From NCBI RefSeq assembly GCF_036785885.1, contig NC_092329.1:3534001-3598000 (forward strand): a DNA stretch of 64,000 bases, written 5' to 3'. How positions within the stretch are numbered: position 1 is the first letter of the stretch; each line of letters opens with the position of its first letter. This document shows positions 23,674 through 34,925 of this stretch, one piece after another. The notes under the pieces were generated by a model, which was not told the origin of the DNA, did not search any database, and worked only from the letters and a program-made list of their open reading frames with translations. Source of the stretch: Coffea arabica (lineage: Eukaryota; Streptophyta; Magnoliopsida; Gentianales; Rubiaceae). The position numbers and the translations under genes were made by a program.

Positions 23674-26233
23674 TCATCATGATCAGTGGTAACGATGCAT
23701 CTACTGCTTTCTTTTCCCTATTCTATTGCTCTTGTTCCTTTGCTAGACAGAAAGACCTACCTCATAAGTATTGTTCTTCATTTTTCTTTAGCTATTTTGA
23801 ACCTTCCTTTTTCCCAATTTATTGGTTTGGTTTTGGTTTGCGCTGGTGTTGCCGTTGCTGCTTCCTGGTGAGCATGTTGGTTTTACGCTTCGCTTTCCTT
23901 TGTTTTTCTCTAATTCTTCAAATATTTCGGAATTGCTGTCATACTGCTTTGTTTCTTATTTCTTGCTTGCTTCTCTGTTTTTCTCAAGCACTGGTTCGAC
24001 CATTTTAATTTTTTTCTGTCCCTTCAAAATTATTATCAGCGAATCAGCTTCTCTTTTTACTCTCCTGTTTTTTTGTCACCTTTCTTATTATCTTTTACAT
24101 GATCGTGGTTTCTTTGATAGCTTCTGCTATTATTCAGTTGTGCGGTGTTGGACTTCTTCATACACACTGGTTAGTTATTCTAATTTTGCTTTTCTTTTAC
24201 CCTTTTCTCTATATTCTATCCTTTAATTTGTACATCCTTGACATGCATTTTCTGATGCATTATTACTTGCATCCTTGACCATCAATTGTTACTTTTTTTT
24301 GGACCACAATTTTTTGTGTGATCTTGTAGATCGCTCACTATTTTTTCATCTGACTACTCAAAGGTTTTATCTTCTCACCTTTGTTTTCCCTTTTTTATGT
24401 ATAATTTCTTCCTTTTTTGCTTGCCATAACTTTTCTGTATAATTCTTTTTTTTTTCTTTTGGGAGCCACAAAAAATCTCCCTCGGCCTCTAAAAAGAGGA
24501 AATAAAAGGGTGTTCCAAAAAAAACAGGCAAGTCTCCTTAACTCGCTAAACATATCACGATCTGTTAATATTTTGTTTTGTTTTCTTATTACCTAGATCG
24601 ACAAAAAAGGTGATTTTGTTTTCTTATTATCTTGAAGACTAATGAAGACTAATGCATATCTTGAAGAAGGAAAGAATAGTTCAGTTTTTGGCAAAATGTT
24701 CACTTCAGGTTTGCCTTTGGTTTTTTTTTTTCTGGCACTTTTTTTTGCTGATTTTTGCTTGGCTAAAAGCAACAAATCACCTTTCTCCCTTCCTTTGTGT
24801 CCTTTGCATGTTATGCTTTTGGATTTTATTACAAAAGGAATATATTCAACTTGAAAAAGTATTGCATCGGTATGAACTGGATGTGAAATTTTGGAAATGC
24901 ATTTTAGATGTTTAGTGCTAAATGTTTGGTTATTAATTGGGAAACACAATTTCTTCACTTCATGCTAATCCTTATGCTTTATTGTCATTTTCTTGTTCCT
25001 TACTGTGGTCTCACATATCCTATGATAGATTTGATGGTCTAGCATATTAATTATTTATGCTCTCTCATAAGTTTCAAATGTTTGTTGTAGCTTGAGATGT
25101 TAAGATTTGCGAATTCTTTTCTCAAGGTGAGCATTATATCGACTCTCTGTCTTTTTCCCATAGAGAAAAGTTAATATGATTTCATTTTTCCTTTTTTTTT
25201 TCCTAATAAATTTGATTTTTCTGATATTTATGTATACTAAATTTTTGTTAGATGAAGGAACAAAGCAAAAAGGAGGCTAATTTTTCCATTTAGCCTTAAT
25301 GGTATGTTGTTGATGTTTTAGTGTTCTCTTCATTTTTTTCTTAGCATTTTACTATAATTTTCTGGTCACTTTACCCTATTTACTATTCTTGGAAAAAGTG
25401 GAGTATGAAATTTTGTGAAGATACTGCATTTCCTTTTGATTTAGAGTCAGTTTCTTTAGTATTTTACCTATTTTAGTAAATTCATCACTAAGAGGTTGCA
25501 AGTCTTCTTTGGCTGCTCCATTCCTTTAAGATCTTTAGTCCAGGTTTAATAGCATTTGTTTTCACCCTATTTCATTTAAAGTTATGATTACTGATGAAAT
25601 CATTATAAATTTTTTCTCTACTTTGATGGTGTCATTTTTGAATAACTCTTTAGATGTAGTAATTTCTAAGAAAATGATGTACATTGATTGATTGTAGCTT
25701 TTGTTACTCGCTGTCCTGTCCCTCCTAATGCTTTCATGTTTGAGTAGTCGGAATGATGTAACTGAAATGGCTAAAAGAACCTTAAGATAAGATCTTTGTA
25801 TGTAGAAAAAAAATGTTCATGTGCTCCATCCCAGTTGTAAGTTTAAATATTGCCGCCCTAAATTTCTAGCCAAATTGTGTATAGTGGGGAATGATCAATA
25901 GGTGGTGATTACTCCTTAGCTTCTCCACCTTTTCTCAATTAGGCAACTAGAATTTTCTAATACCTTTATGTAAAAAAGAAAATTAAAATCTAAGAATTAC
26001 ATAGAGAATAAATTGCGTTTTAGGATTTAAAAAATAAACTCTAACAAATACCAAACTAATATATTGAAATTTCTCTGTAGCTTTTGCTTGATTTTTTGGA
26101 GCTTTTTGTTTTGTCATTGAGCTTTTTAAGAAAGAAGAGAAAATTTTCTTTCAGTTTAAATTGATGTCCTATGTTCATTCATGTTGTCTTGGCGAAAATG
26201 TGGCATGAATGAAATATAACTACATGATTTATA

Positions 26234-26455
26234 GGCTCAAATGCATATGTTGTTTTTGATTTTCTGTTCTTTATTTATACCTAGCATTCATGTTTGAGAA
26301 AAAATTGGCTGGCAGGAGGTATTTATCCAAATAAGATGGTGGCTCAAAATGCATCTGCTGTTTATTGGCTTTCTATTCTTTATTTATATATCCAACATTA
26401 ATGTTTGAGAAAAAGTTGAATGGCAAGAGGTATTATTCAAATATATTGGTGGCTC
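26234..26455. repeat. 107-bp tandem duplication within H1
   Basis: The block ggctcaaatgcat...ttctttatttat...catgtttgagaaaaa...ggcaggaggtatt (from 26234) is repeated with substitutions from 26341. Confidence 0.75.
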
Positions 26456-27233
26456 AAACTTAGGAGTAGGAAATGTGTTCTTGACGACTTTGTTTTATAT
26501 TTCATGCTTTAGTATTTCCTTACAATTTTGCCATGAAGTGTGGCGAAAACTACGGATGCTTTACCTGTGATTTAACAAGATCGTCATTCTAATATTTACA
26601 CAAAATGTTATTAAATTCTAATATGATTCCTTCTTGGCAGATCTGATTGATATTTAGATGGCTGGAACTTGGAAGCTAATGGAAGCTCATGGAATTTTGT
26701 CATGAATGCTTGATACTTTGTTTTATCCTTTCCAATATCTTTACCAAAAGTCATTATTTACTTCAACAGCCACTTGCTATAGTATAGATATCAAACTGTG
26801 TGATGAATTTTATTTTTTTTTGAAATTTTGACCACTAATGCATAGTTCCACTATAATTGGCTGATTGAACGCGACGCTAGATAAGAAAAGACGAGAGGCA
26901 TTTTTTAGATATAGCAGTCAATATTTCTGGATTAATGTATCTTATATCTTAAATTTTACTTTTCACAGCTAATGAGATACATCATACAGTTGGAGAGCTT
27001 ATCTCAATTATGTGTGATTATGCTCTTCAACTTTATTAGTATTATTTCTTTTCTTAATTGAAATGTTGACAAAATGCTTCATTATCTACCACATACAGAA
27101 AATGATAAAAAAATAATTTTTAGTTGGAAAATAAAGCCAATGAGGGCTCTGGTCATATTAACCTTTTAACTTCCTACTGGGCATGTTAAACTTGTAACTT
27201 CACACCGCACATAGTGCGGTGTTCCTCTCCTAG

Positions 27234-28139
27234 TTTGTACATATCACCGCTGGCTAAAGTACGTGGCTTCAAGGTGTCATGTCATGCCAATTCTAATCCC
27301 ATCTTGGCTAATCCTGTGTGGCTGATCTCACCTTTAGGCTTTACCAGTTTATCTTGCTGAATTTTCGCGAATGGGCTATCCCAAAGCCAAGTGAGTTTAT
27401 TTTATATTGTTCTCGATTGATTATTCTCATTTATTATTTTCTTATGATGTTATTGCTTATTTTTTAATTCAAATTATAGATTTTTTAATAATTAAAAATC
27501 TGAAATTCATAATTAAGTAAAGAGTAGTTTTTGCTTATCAATTTTACAAAATCTAAAACAATCAAGAGTAAGGCCTTTCAAATGTAGACAAGTCTTCGTG
27601 ATTACCTTTTTTTCTCCTTTAAATAAATGGAATATCTTGAATTTATCACTTTTTGTATACAATTCTTCTCAACTTATCACTCAATTCAATCATTTCTCTT
27701 AACAATTTTTTTTTTTTATAAATGAGAGAATTAAATTCAAAACTTTTTACCTATAACCTCTTCCACGTTAATCCTCCACCTCACTGGAACTATTTGGACT
27801 GAGGCATCTCAGCGGCCTACAGGGCTACAAGCCAATGAAGAGGAATCGTACTATGCAGTTGTCTCTGCCTGAAAAAAATTATGCATTTGTTTCTTTTTCA
27901 AGGTAATCTTTATCTTTTCCGAGCTCAGGAAAATTTGGATCCAAGGCTGTTGCTGTCCAGATTAAGACATCCTAGCCTCTTGCTAAATAAATATCCAAGT
28001 CTAACTTAAAAAAATAAATGAATTAATAAATTTCCCACATCAAATGCGCAGCCAAAGCCTTAAGAGGAATTCTCACGTTCCACTGTCTTCCACTAACGAG
28101 AGACGGAACTGTTATGACATCAAATACAAGCTCAGGCCC
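27234..28139. other. Intergenic region between H1 and a dispersed repeat
   Basis: Mostly AT-rich DNA. Around 27715-27770 there is a phrase of the type 'aaatgagagaattaaattcaaaac...cctcttccacgtt', similar in layout to 34150-34210, and likely an old repeat fragment. No gene recognised. Confidence 0.35.
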
Positions 28140-28600
28140 CGGTAGGGTCACAAATAAGACAAGTCGAATTGAATTTTGATTTAATTAAGTAAAGTTTTGA
28201 TTTCGAGTCGAATTCAAAATTGATTGAATTTTGATTGAATTGAATTTTGATTTAATCGAATTGAATTTTGATTCAACTCAATTTTGTCAGAAGCTCGAGC
28301 TTAATAAATTTTCAATATAAAGTTCAAATTTGAACTCGATTTTAAATTTGAGTTGAGTCAAACTCAAGTTCGAGCATAGTTGAACTTAAGAAAAAAATAA
28401 TTATTTTATTTTTTAAAAATAAAAAAATTTCCTTAATAAATAATAAATATTAGAGATGTATATGTAATTTTACAATATATATATATATATTGAATTTGAC
28501 TTGATCAGTTTGAGGTCAACTCGAACTTGATATTGATTAAACTCCAATTAAATTTTGATTGAATGACTCACGAGTGCTCGCAAACAATTTAATTCATTTA
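28140..28600. repeat. Dispersed ctcgag-type repeat, inverted relative to 11.5-12.0 kb
   Basis: The 28385-28480 stretch (taagaaaaaaataattatttt...atgtaattttac) is close to the reverse complement of 11811-11925, and both are flanked by aactcgagttcgag-type phrases. The left part (28160-28285) is a run of at least five imperfect ttgaattttgattt units. Confidence 0.6.
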
Positions 28601-29805
28601 CAACCCTGCATCCAGGCACCAATAATTAGTGGGTTACTGGCTGAAAATCCTAATGTAGAAGTCCTTAATAATGACAAGGACCTATCCCATCTCCAAGCCC
28701 CCCACAGATGCCATCTTTTAGATGCTGTGGGGCGGGAAAAAGGAAAAGATGAAAAGGAAAGGCATATTATTACCTCAGAAAAAAAAAAAATATATATATA
28801 CTAGTAAAAAAAAAAAGGAGAAAAGATATCATAGTTTTAGAAGTGCATTATTCTTTTTTCGCCCGTCAATTTCAATGTGAATTTAGAGCTTGAAAAGATC
28901 TCTTTTTTTTTTTTTTATATTGATCCTTTGTATTCTTATAAGGCTTTATCGATAATATGTCTCAGTTTACAGTGTAACTACACAAGAGAAGGTAGAAAGT
29001 GTATATACTACAACTGACAACGTTAAATGTATGATAACAAATCTTAATTTGAATTTGAATTCTAAATTTTATACATGTATCATGTGTCAAGTATTTAAAT
29101 TTGATTTTGTGTGCATAGTAGATATAAGATTAATTAATAAAAGGAAAAAACTTTAAAATGTCCCTAGCATTTTGTCAAAAAAAATTTTCGTCATTCATTT
29201 AGTTTTACATTCCTTACAAATTCAAGTTAGCAAAATTTGATTCCAACTTTTAGTCTAAAATTACAACTTGACCCAAATGCAGTCATTTTTCTTATGTATG
29301 AAAAGATTAGATCTACTTTTTCTTGGGTAAAACTGAATATAGATAGAGTAAAATCTTACTTTTTTAGGAAAAAAATGAATACGATTCAAGTTAGATCATA
29401 CCTTTTCAGCGATAGAAATGAATATCGATTGAATCACTTGTTTAACTACACATAGGATCTAACTTTTTTGCTACTAAAAAAATGATTATGTATGGATTAC
29501 ATAATGGATTCAGGGTAAAAACAGTAAAAAAAACCTAGATTTGGACCAAATCTTACCCATTTGACTTTATAACTAATGTAAAGTTACTATTTTAAAAATA
29601 AAAGATGAAAAATTCATTTGATGAATTATGAAGGACGTTTTGAATGATTTTCTCTCGATAAAAAAGAATCCTTATTGTAAAGCTCTAAAAATATGTTTTT
29701 TTTTTTTCAACTTTTTACTCCAAGATAAATTTCCCCAGGCTCTTTTATCACCAAATACATCTAGACAAACAGCTACTATATAGTAATAAGAAGACCTCCT
29801 TTTAT
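28601..29805. other. AT-rich intergenic region, no gene seen
   Basis: The sequence is AT-rich with A/T homopolymers (28781-28818, 28902-28917). A short plus-strand open frame at 28559-28804 has no recognisable domain and ends in a Lys-rich A-run. The right edge is the target duplication of the hAT-type element. Confidence 0.4.
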
Positions 29806-29813
29806 ACTTGTAT

Positions 29814-30716
29814 TAGAGGTGGCAAAATGGGCGGGATGGGCGGGATTTGATTGGGTTTGAGATGGAGCCGAGTCATATGAGTTTTGGCCCAACCTTACCC
29901 ATATGTGTTTTGGGACTAACTTGGGCGGGATCACTTTGGGATGGGTTTAGATTGATCCCGCCCAATACCCAAATCTATTTTCTACATATTTTTTTTCTTT
30001 AATTCATTTTTTATTTTTATATAACTTTAATATTTTTGTTTTATTAAATTTCTTTTAGTTTTATTAAATAAACATGCAAGTGTTTTATACTCAGGATTCC
30101 CACAAAAAATTGGATTAACAAATAAAGGAAAAGATAGATATACAGCCATATTCTAACATATATCAAGATGACCAAGGCACTTAGGGTGTTGAATATTTAT
30201 CCTCGTCATTGTCCAAGGATGATAGGTCTAAACTAACTGAAATGTTGGAAATTCTTGTGGATAATGACTAGGAAGACTGCTAGATTATATTTGCTCGTAT
30301 GACTATAAAAATTGTTAAAGATAATTTTTTAATCTAAGACTCCGTTTGGATTGGCTATTTTTTCAAAAAACAAGTTTTTCAAATATAATGTTACAGTAAT
30401 ATACAATAACTCAAAAAACATCCCATCCATATTAGTATATCAAATATTTCAAAAAAATTTTATAGTAAAAATTTTTCATATACACTGATACAATAAAATA
30501 TTTCAAAAACACCCCAAAAAACAGCTACTCCAAACGGAGCCATGTTATTTGAGCCCAATGGGTACTCAAGTATTTCCCAAAATTTCCCATCAATTAATGG
30601 GTACAATTGGGATTTGTCCCATTTTAAACCCAATACCAAATTCCAATACCCATCCCGCCCAAAGTCCCCATGGGCATGGGTAACCCATTGGGACTTGGGA
30701 CAAATTGCCACCTCTA
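29814..30716. mobile_element. Non-autonomous hAT element
   Basis: The terminal inverted repeats are TAGAGGTGGCAA at 29814 and TTGCCACCTCTA ending at 30716. The 8-bp direct repeat ACTTGTAT flanks both sides exactly (29806-29813 and 30717-30724), the target-duplication size of hAT transposons. Subterminal sequence is rich in gggcggg/cccgccc and aatgggt/acccatt phrases in inverted order. There is no transposase frame. A second element of about 200 bp sits inside. Confidence 0.92.
30339..30541. mobile_element. MITE nested in the hAT element
   Basis: Inverted ends GACTCCGTTTGGATTGGCT (left) and AGCTACTCCAAACGGAGCC (right) enclose an AT-rich interior with near-palindromic ttttcaaa/ttgaaaa stretches. 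A target duplication is not evident. It interrupts the hAT sequence, so it is the younger insertion. Confidence 0.7.
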
Positions 30717-30967
30717 ACTTGTATTTACACCGATACTTGTATTTACACAGTAAGTGGTCTTAGTGGTGCGATTACACTGCTAAAATGTAACCCTGCATTT
30801 TGGTACATGCAACACATCCTAGTGGCTAGTGATCAAGGCGCTTAATTATTAATACTATTGTATTTCACACTGATGCTAGCTACTAACCACTACCATTCTT
30901 CTCACAGTCTCAACCCCCATGAAAATTGTTGGAGATTATTGTAGAAATTCTCTTAATGCGGGCATAA

Positions 30968-32252
30968 TTAGCAGATAGGATCCAACTTGGTCCACCTATA
31001 ACCCCCCCAACCCAAATAAGGTGCGACTTCTTGCGTTGTCAGGCCATAGGACCATTGCACCCTCTTGGAGGACCTTGCACCTGGTCCATAGCACTTGTAC
31101 TCCCCGTAGAACACCGTCCTGGAGCCCAAGATTAGGCGTAGCTAGACGCTTGTTCATTTAATCAGCATGTATACCCTTCAGCGGATCAACCACATTAGTT
31201 TCCAATTAAGTATAGTAGGATTGATCGATTACCAGAAGGCCGCAGCCAAAATCTAATGCATGAGATATTGAAAACTTTCCAATATAGATTTTTTTTGTTT
31301 GGAAGAGCTGCCCCAGTCATCCCATCCCTGAGGCATAATCACGTTTGACATGTAACAAAGGGCGAATACGACCCTGGAGTAAGCACCCCATGGTCGTCCC
31401 AGTAGGGCACTTTTTGCCCCGCTAACTTTACAACCCACAAAGATGAAGCCTGTTTCCTGAGATGATGATTGCCTAGGTTGGGAAGTTATTGCCCCATTTC
31501 CTTGAGAAACTGAATGCAAATGACATTTCTGCATAACAAGATTTAGCCGTAGACATTAGACAAACGCTAAAAATCCAGTCCATGATGCTCATTCCGGTCA
31601 TGGTACCTTGAAGACTCAAGCGGCATTTCCACATCTGAAATCAGTGTCCCCTTCGATGTAGCAGTTTCTGTGTCATCCAACAGTGTATCCTGGTGAGATA
31701 GAATTCTACATGAGAAGAATGATACCCTATCGGCCGAAGCCCTCAGTGCAACTGCTTTGGCTCCCGGGCCATGAGTGTTCTATTCTAGCAAAAGAATCAT
31801 GTGGAAAAATCATGAGTGTCACAGTTTTAAGAGGTTCAGCTTCAATTTTCCTTTTCTTTAATAAGTTCGTAAAGGTTCACCTACATTTTCCAATCATCTT
31901 TTTATCTCACATATATCAAATTGTTAGGGTAATTTTTCTTAAAAAATCCAGAAAAATGCAATCCAAACAAAGGTACTAGTGTCCCCTTCGATGTAGCAGG
32001 TTTGATGCCACTCAGTGTTATGAAGGCTTTGTTTGGCGGCACAGCAATTTTTTCTTTGTAGGTTCCAGCGTTGACCAGTATATAAACATGGTGGGAATTA
32101 TTGAACGGTTCAGCATCAATGGCATCTTGTATTCTGCGGTGATCTCCTTTTCCGGACTGGTCGACGTTCATAACAATGCTGGCCGTCGAAGTCCCATTAC
32201 AGAGAAAGGATAAAAATGTTGAAAAGGAAGATGACAACAGTAGTGTAAACAA
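30968..32252 (-). pseudogene. Pectin methylesterase pseudogene
   Basis: Recognisable pieces of a cell-wall pectin methylesterase are in the right order. The N-terminal part (about 31985-32252) has a signal-like hydrophobic stretch, then VDQSGKGDHRRIQDAID and NAGTYKEKI. The middle part (about 31607-31770) has GAKAVALRASADRVSFFSC and QDTLLDDT, then, after a frameshift, CYIEGDTDFRCGNAA and a stop. The 31253-31534 part has TGFIFVGCKVSGAKSALLGR, PWGAYSRVVFA and GWDDWG. The C-terminal part (30968-31116) has TVFYGEYKCYGPGA. So QDT, the EGDTDF acid and LGRPW survive. The gene is broken by the frameshift with loss of the residues after DDT, a stop after GNAA, a lost splice donor after GWDDWGSSSKQ, and a 22-bp duplication at 31643-31664 and 31978-31999 that joins the first part to a copy of the CYIEGDT codons. 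Functional relatives de-esterify pectin outside the cell. Confidence 0.88.
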
Positions 32253-34925
32253 GAAGCACCGTTTTTATTCCTGAACGAAAGATCATGAATACGTGTTTGT
32301 TTGTACTAGCACTACTAGCTACGCAGGTGAATTATTTATAACTGATGAACTTTTCAAGGGCATTTTGCAGAAAAAGACTCCGGTTCATTGAACCAGGATC
32401 GACAATGGTCCATGTAGCCATTCCGTTTATATGATGCCAGAAATGGGAAATAGTCCTTCTTCTTTCAAAAGGACAAAAGGTTGATGTCATCGTGTCATGT
32501 TTTGCTACATACAATTGAAGCAAGCAAGTTTGAGTACTTGTGGCTTGCAACCATACCATTGCGGGAAAATAAAGGTAGGTTCCCTTGACATTGAGTCAAT
32601 AAACCAAAAAAAAAAAAAAGGATTCCGTTCACAATTCAAATCAGATTATATCAACTTGGTTCGATCTAAATTGTTCATTTCAAATTTAGAATGATATTTA
32701 GAATGATTTAGATCAAACCGGACTGATGTGATTCGATCTGGCTAACGTCATTTTATCGAGCAAGCGACCGATTTAATTCCGGGATCGTTCTTGAACAATG
32801 AACTGGCCAAGTTCATGGATCTGCAGCGACAGTGGCGATTGGATTGGGAACTCATCAATTCATGGATAGGACTATGCACATTTTCTGGGCTTGGGCTTTG
32901 TTTACCACGTGGCCACGTCTTGATCATAGGTCTCTCTCATTGACTCCTTGTTACTAATACTAAAATATTTTTCCAGTTCTACCATTTTTTTCCAAGAAAC
33001 TTGTCGGTCTCCGCATTCTTTCTCAGCTTATACTACTGCTTTTCTTTCTTCTGTCTCAACAAGAGGGGAGATCAGCAGATATGGATCTTTTACCTACCTA
33101 GAGTCGTAATCTTCATCTGTTAACAATGGCGATTTCTTGTTTTTCATTTCGCATTTTCTGCAAGATATATAAGAAGTAAGCTAACTCTGTGAAGAAAACT
33201 CGGACAGGATGAAGTTACATTCTTCTTCTTACCTTTGCACAGCTCAAAAACCACTCGAGTTAGCTGGTACTTAGCACCCATAACTAGTTTGTGCATATTT
33301 CAAAGAAGATGGAAGCCAGGAGGCCCAGGACAGAAATTTGGACCGAGAAAGATCGACGGAACGCAACTTCTGTTTTTTCTTCTTTTTTGTGTTCAACTTG
33401 ACAAGGGTAATAAAACTTGATCATCCTAAATATCCTTACAATTTTGCCAACTACACACTAGCTTGTAACTGTGTTAGAGTAAATGCTTCGACCCTTGAAA
33501 GTTGAAACTCTTCTCCGAAAGTTTTTTTTTTTTTTTTCTTTTCTTTTGGTTCCTTTTGATTTTTGTCAAAAAAAAATATGAGGGGATTGAATGGTATTGA
33601 TGAACGGCAAAAGAAACTAGTATGAAAGTCCTCTCCGGCACAAGCAGTTGATAGAGTAATCGACATTGGCTTTGAATTCGGATCACTTAGCACTTAATAT
33701 TTAAAAGTAGTCACTCCACCACATATCAATTCTGTCTGAAATGTCGGCCTTAGCTGGGAAGGCTTCTGTAGAAGACGTGATGATGCACTTCTGGAAGTAG
33801 GGACTGCAATTTGGTACATGTCGTTGCTCGCTCAGAACTCCCCCTAATTGTGCTCTAAATTCTGCTATTGATAAAACACTTTTCAAGCTGTTTCCTCTTG
33901 GGACATAGCTCCTAACCTCATACAGCGTCGAAGATGCCCGTCAAATTCATGTCACCATCCTTTAAATTTTCTCGTCTGGAAGTCACTTGTCCGCACGTTC
34001 CAGTTCGACAATATCTTCAACAGCAGCAATCGGATGGCGGGGCGTAACGAACCACAAGAAAGATGAAGCGAGGAATCAAATAATTTTGGGGTTATCACTT
34101 TGGTTTTCTCCCCGTAGTGCACACCTTTTTCTTTTTTTTTTTAAATAATTTGTAAGTGAGAGGTTTTGAACCAAAAGTTCCTACTTGCAATTTCTCACGT
34201 CTTATCATCTTATTCAATCATTTGACTACTCGTGGTGCACTTTAACGAAGCCATGGTCATTTCTCTTCTTTTTTTTTTTTGATAGAATCACTCCGATCAC
34301 GATTGGAGTCTAAACATATTTCCGGAATCATAGACAGAGGGTTTCTTGCACATCCAAGACCTTTTGTTGGAAAATGCTCTATCCTTACCGACTGTTCTAA
34401 TGAATGTTAGCACAATGCCATGGTCATTACCACTAGGTGATATACACCGAGCTTTTCATTAATCACTTATGGCAAAATCTCTTTTCTTTTCCATTTTCTT
34501 GGGATCCTCTTCTTTTTGCTCCCCCACCCCCACAATAGATTTGGATAAATACAACTTGGCCCGGCTCCTTATTTTTTTGTTTCACGATCTCAACTTAATT
34601 TGATTAGTTTTACATTAAAATTCCTGTCTGTAGACTTCATTGATGGAAAATCATATGAACTACTCAAATGATGATGTGCTATCACAGTCCGTTGATCAAT
34701 TAAATGGTCCAAATTTTAGTTGATGGTCCTCGCAACAGCTGGATTGATATCATATTAATTTCATTTCTCTACTGAATTTACAGTCATCATCAATTTACGA
34801 AGGACACACATATGATTATGAACACTCAATCAATAATATTTCTTTTTCCCTTTTAAATGAAGGACCATTAATTTTCCTCCCCTGTATAAAACCTACAGCC
34901 CTACAGGCATCGTTATCATTAACCA
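32253..34925. other. Intergenic region between PME pseudogene and Helitron H2
   Basis: I recognise no gene. Short open frames at 32332-32559 (-) and 33701-33886 (-) have no family resemblance. T-runs lie at 33524-33538 and 34268-34280. An old repeat phrase (gagaggttttgaaccaaaag) begins at 34159. The right edge is the proposed Helitron insertion point (A34925). Confidence 0.35.

Larger units (their letters stand above)
22081..27233 (+). mobile_element. Non-autonomous Helitron H1
   Basis: The 3' end shows the Helitron hallmark: an 8-bp perfect hairpin (CACCGCAC, loop ATA, GTGCGGTG; 27203-27221), then 8 bases, then CTAG at 27230-27233, followed by T. The 5' end is TCTAGTCTATGCGGG at 22081, preceded by A, so insertion between A and T is satisfied. 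The start was chosen because it aligns with the start of H2 (TATAGACTAAGGGGC). The 3' ends of H1 and H2 also share actgggcatgt upstream of the hairpin. The element is about 5.15 kb, T-rich and full of short tandem repeats (listed separately). I see no Rep or helicase sequence and no clear captured gene. Open frames within 23679-24226 are T-rich and unlike any family. Confidence 0.75.

Noticed and set aside
34916-34925. Alternative Helitron H2 start with canonical A|TC at 34915/34916
   Set aside because: It fits the TC rule but does not align with the H1 start; 34926 aligns with H1 over the first 15 or so bases.
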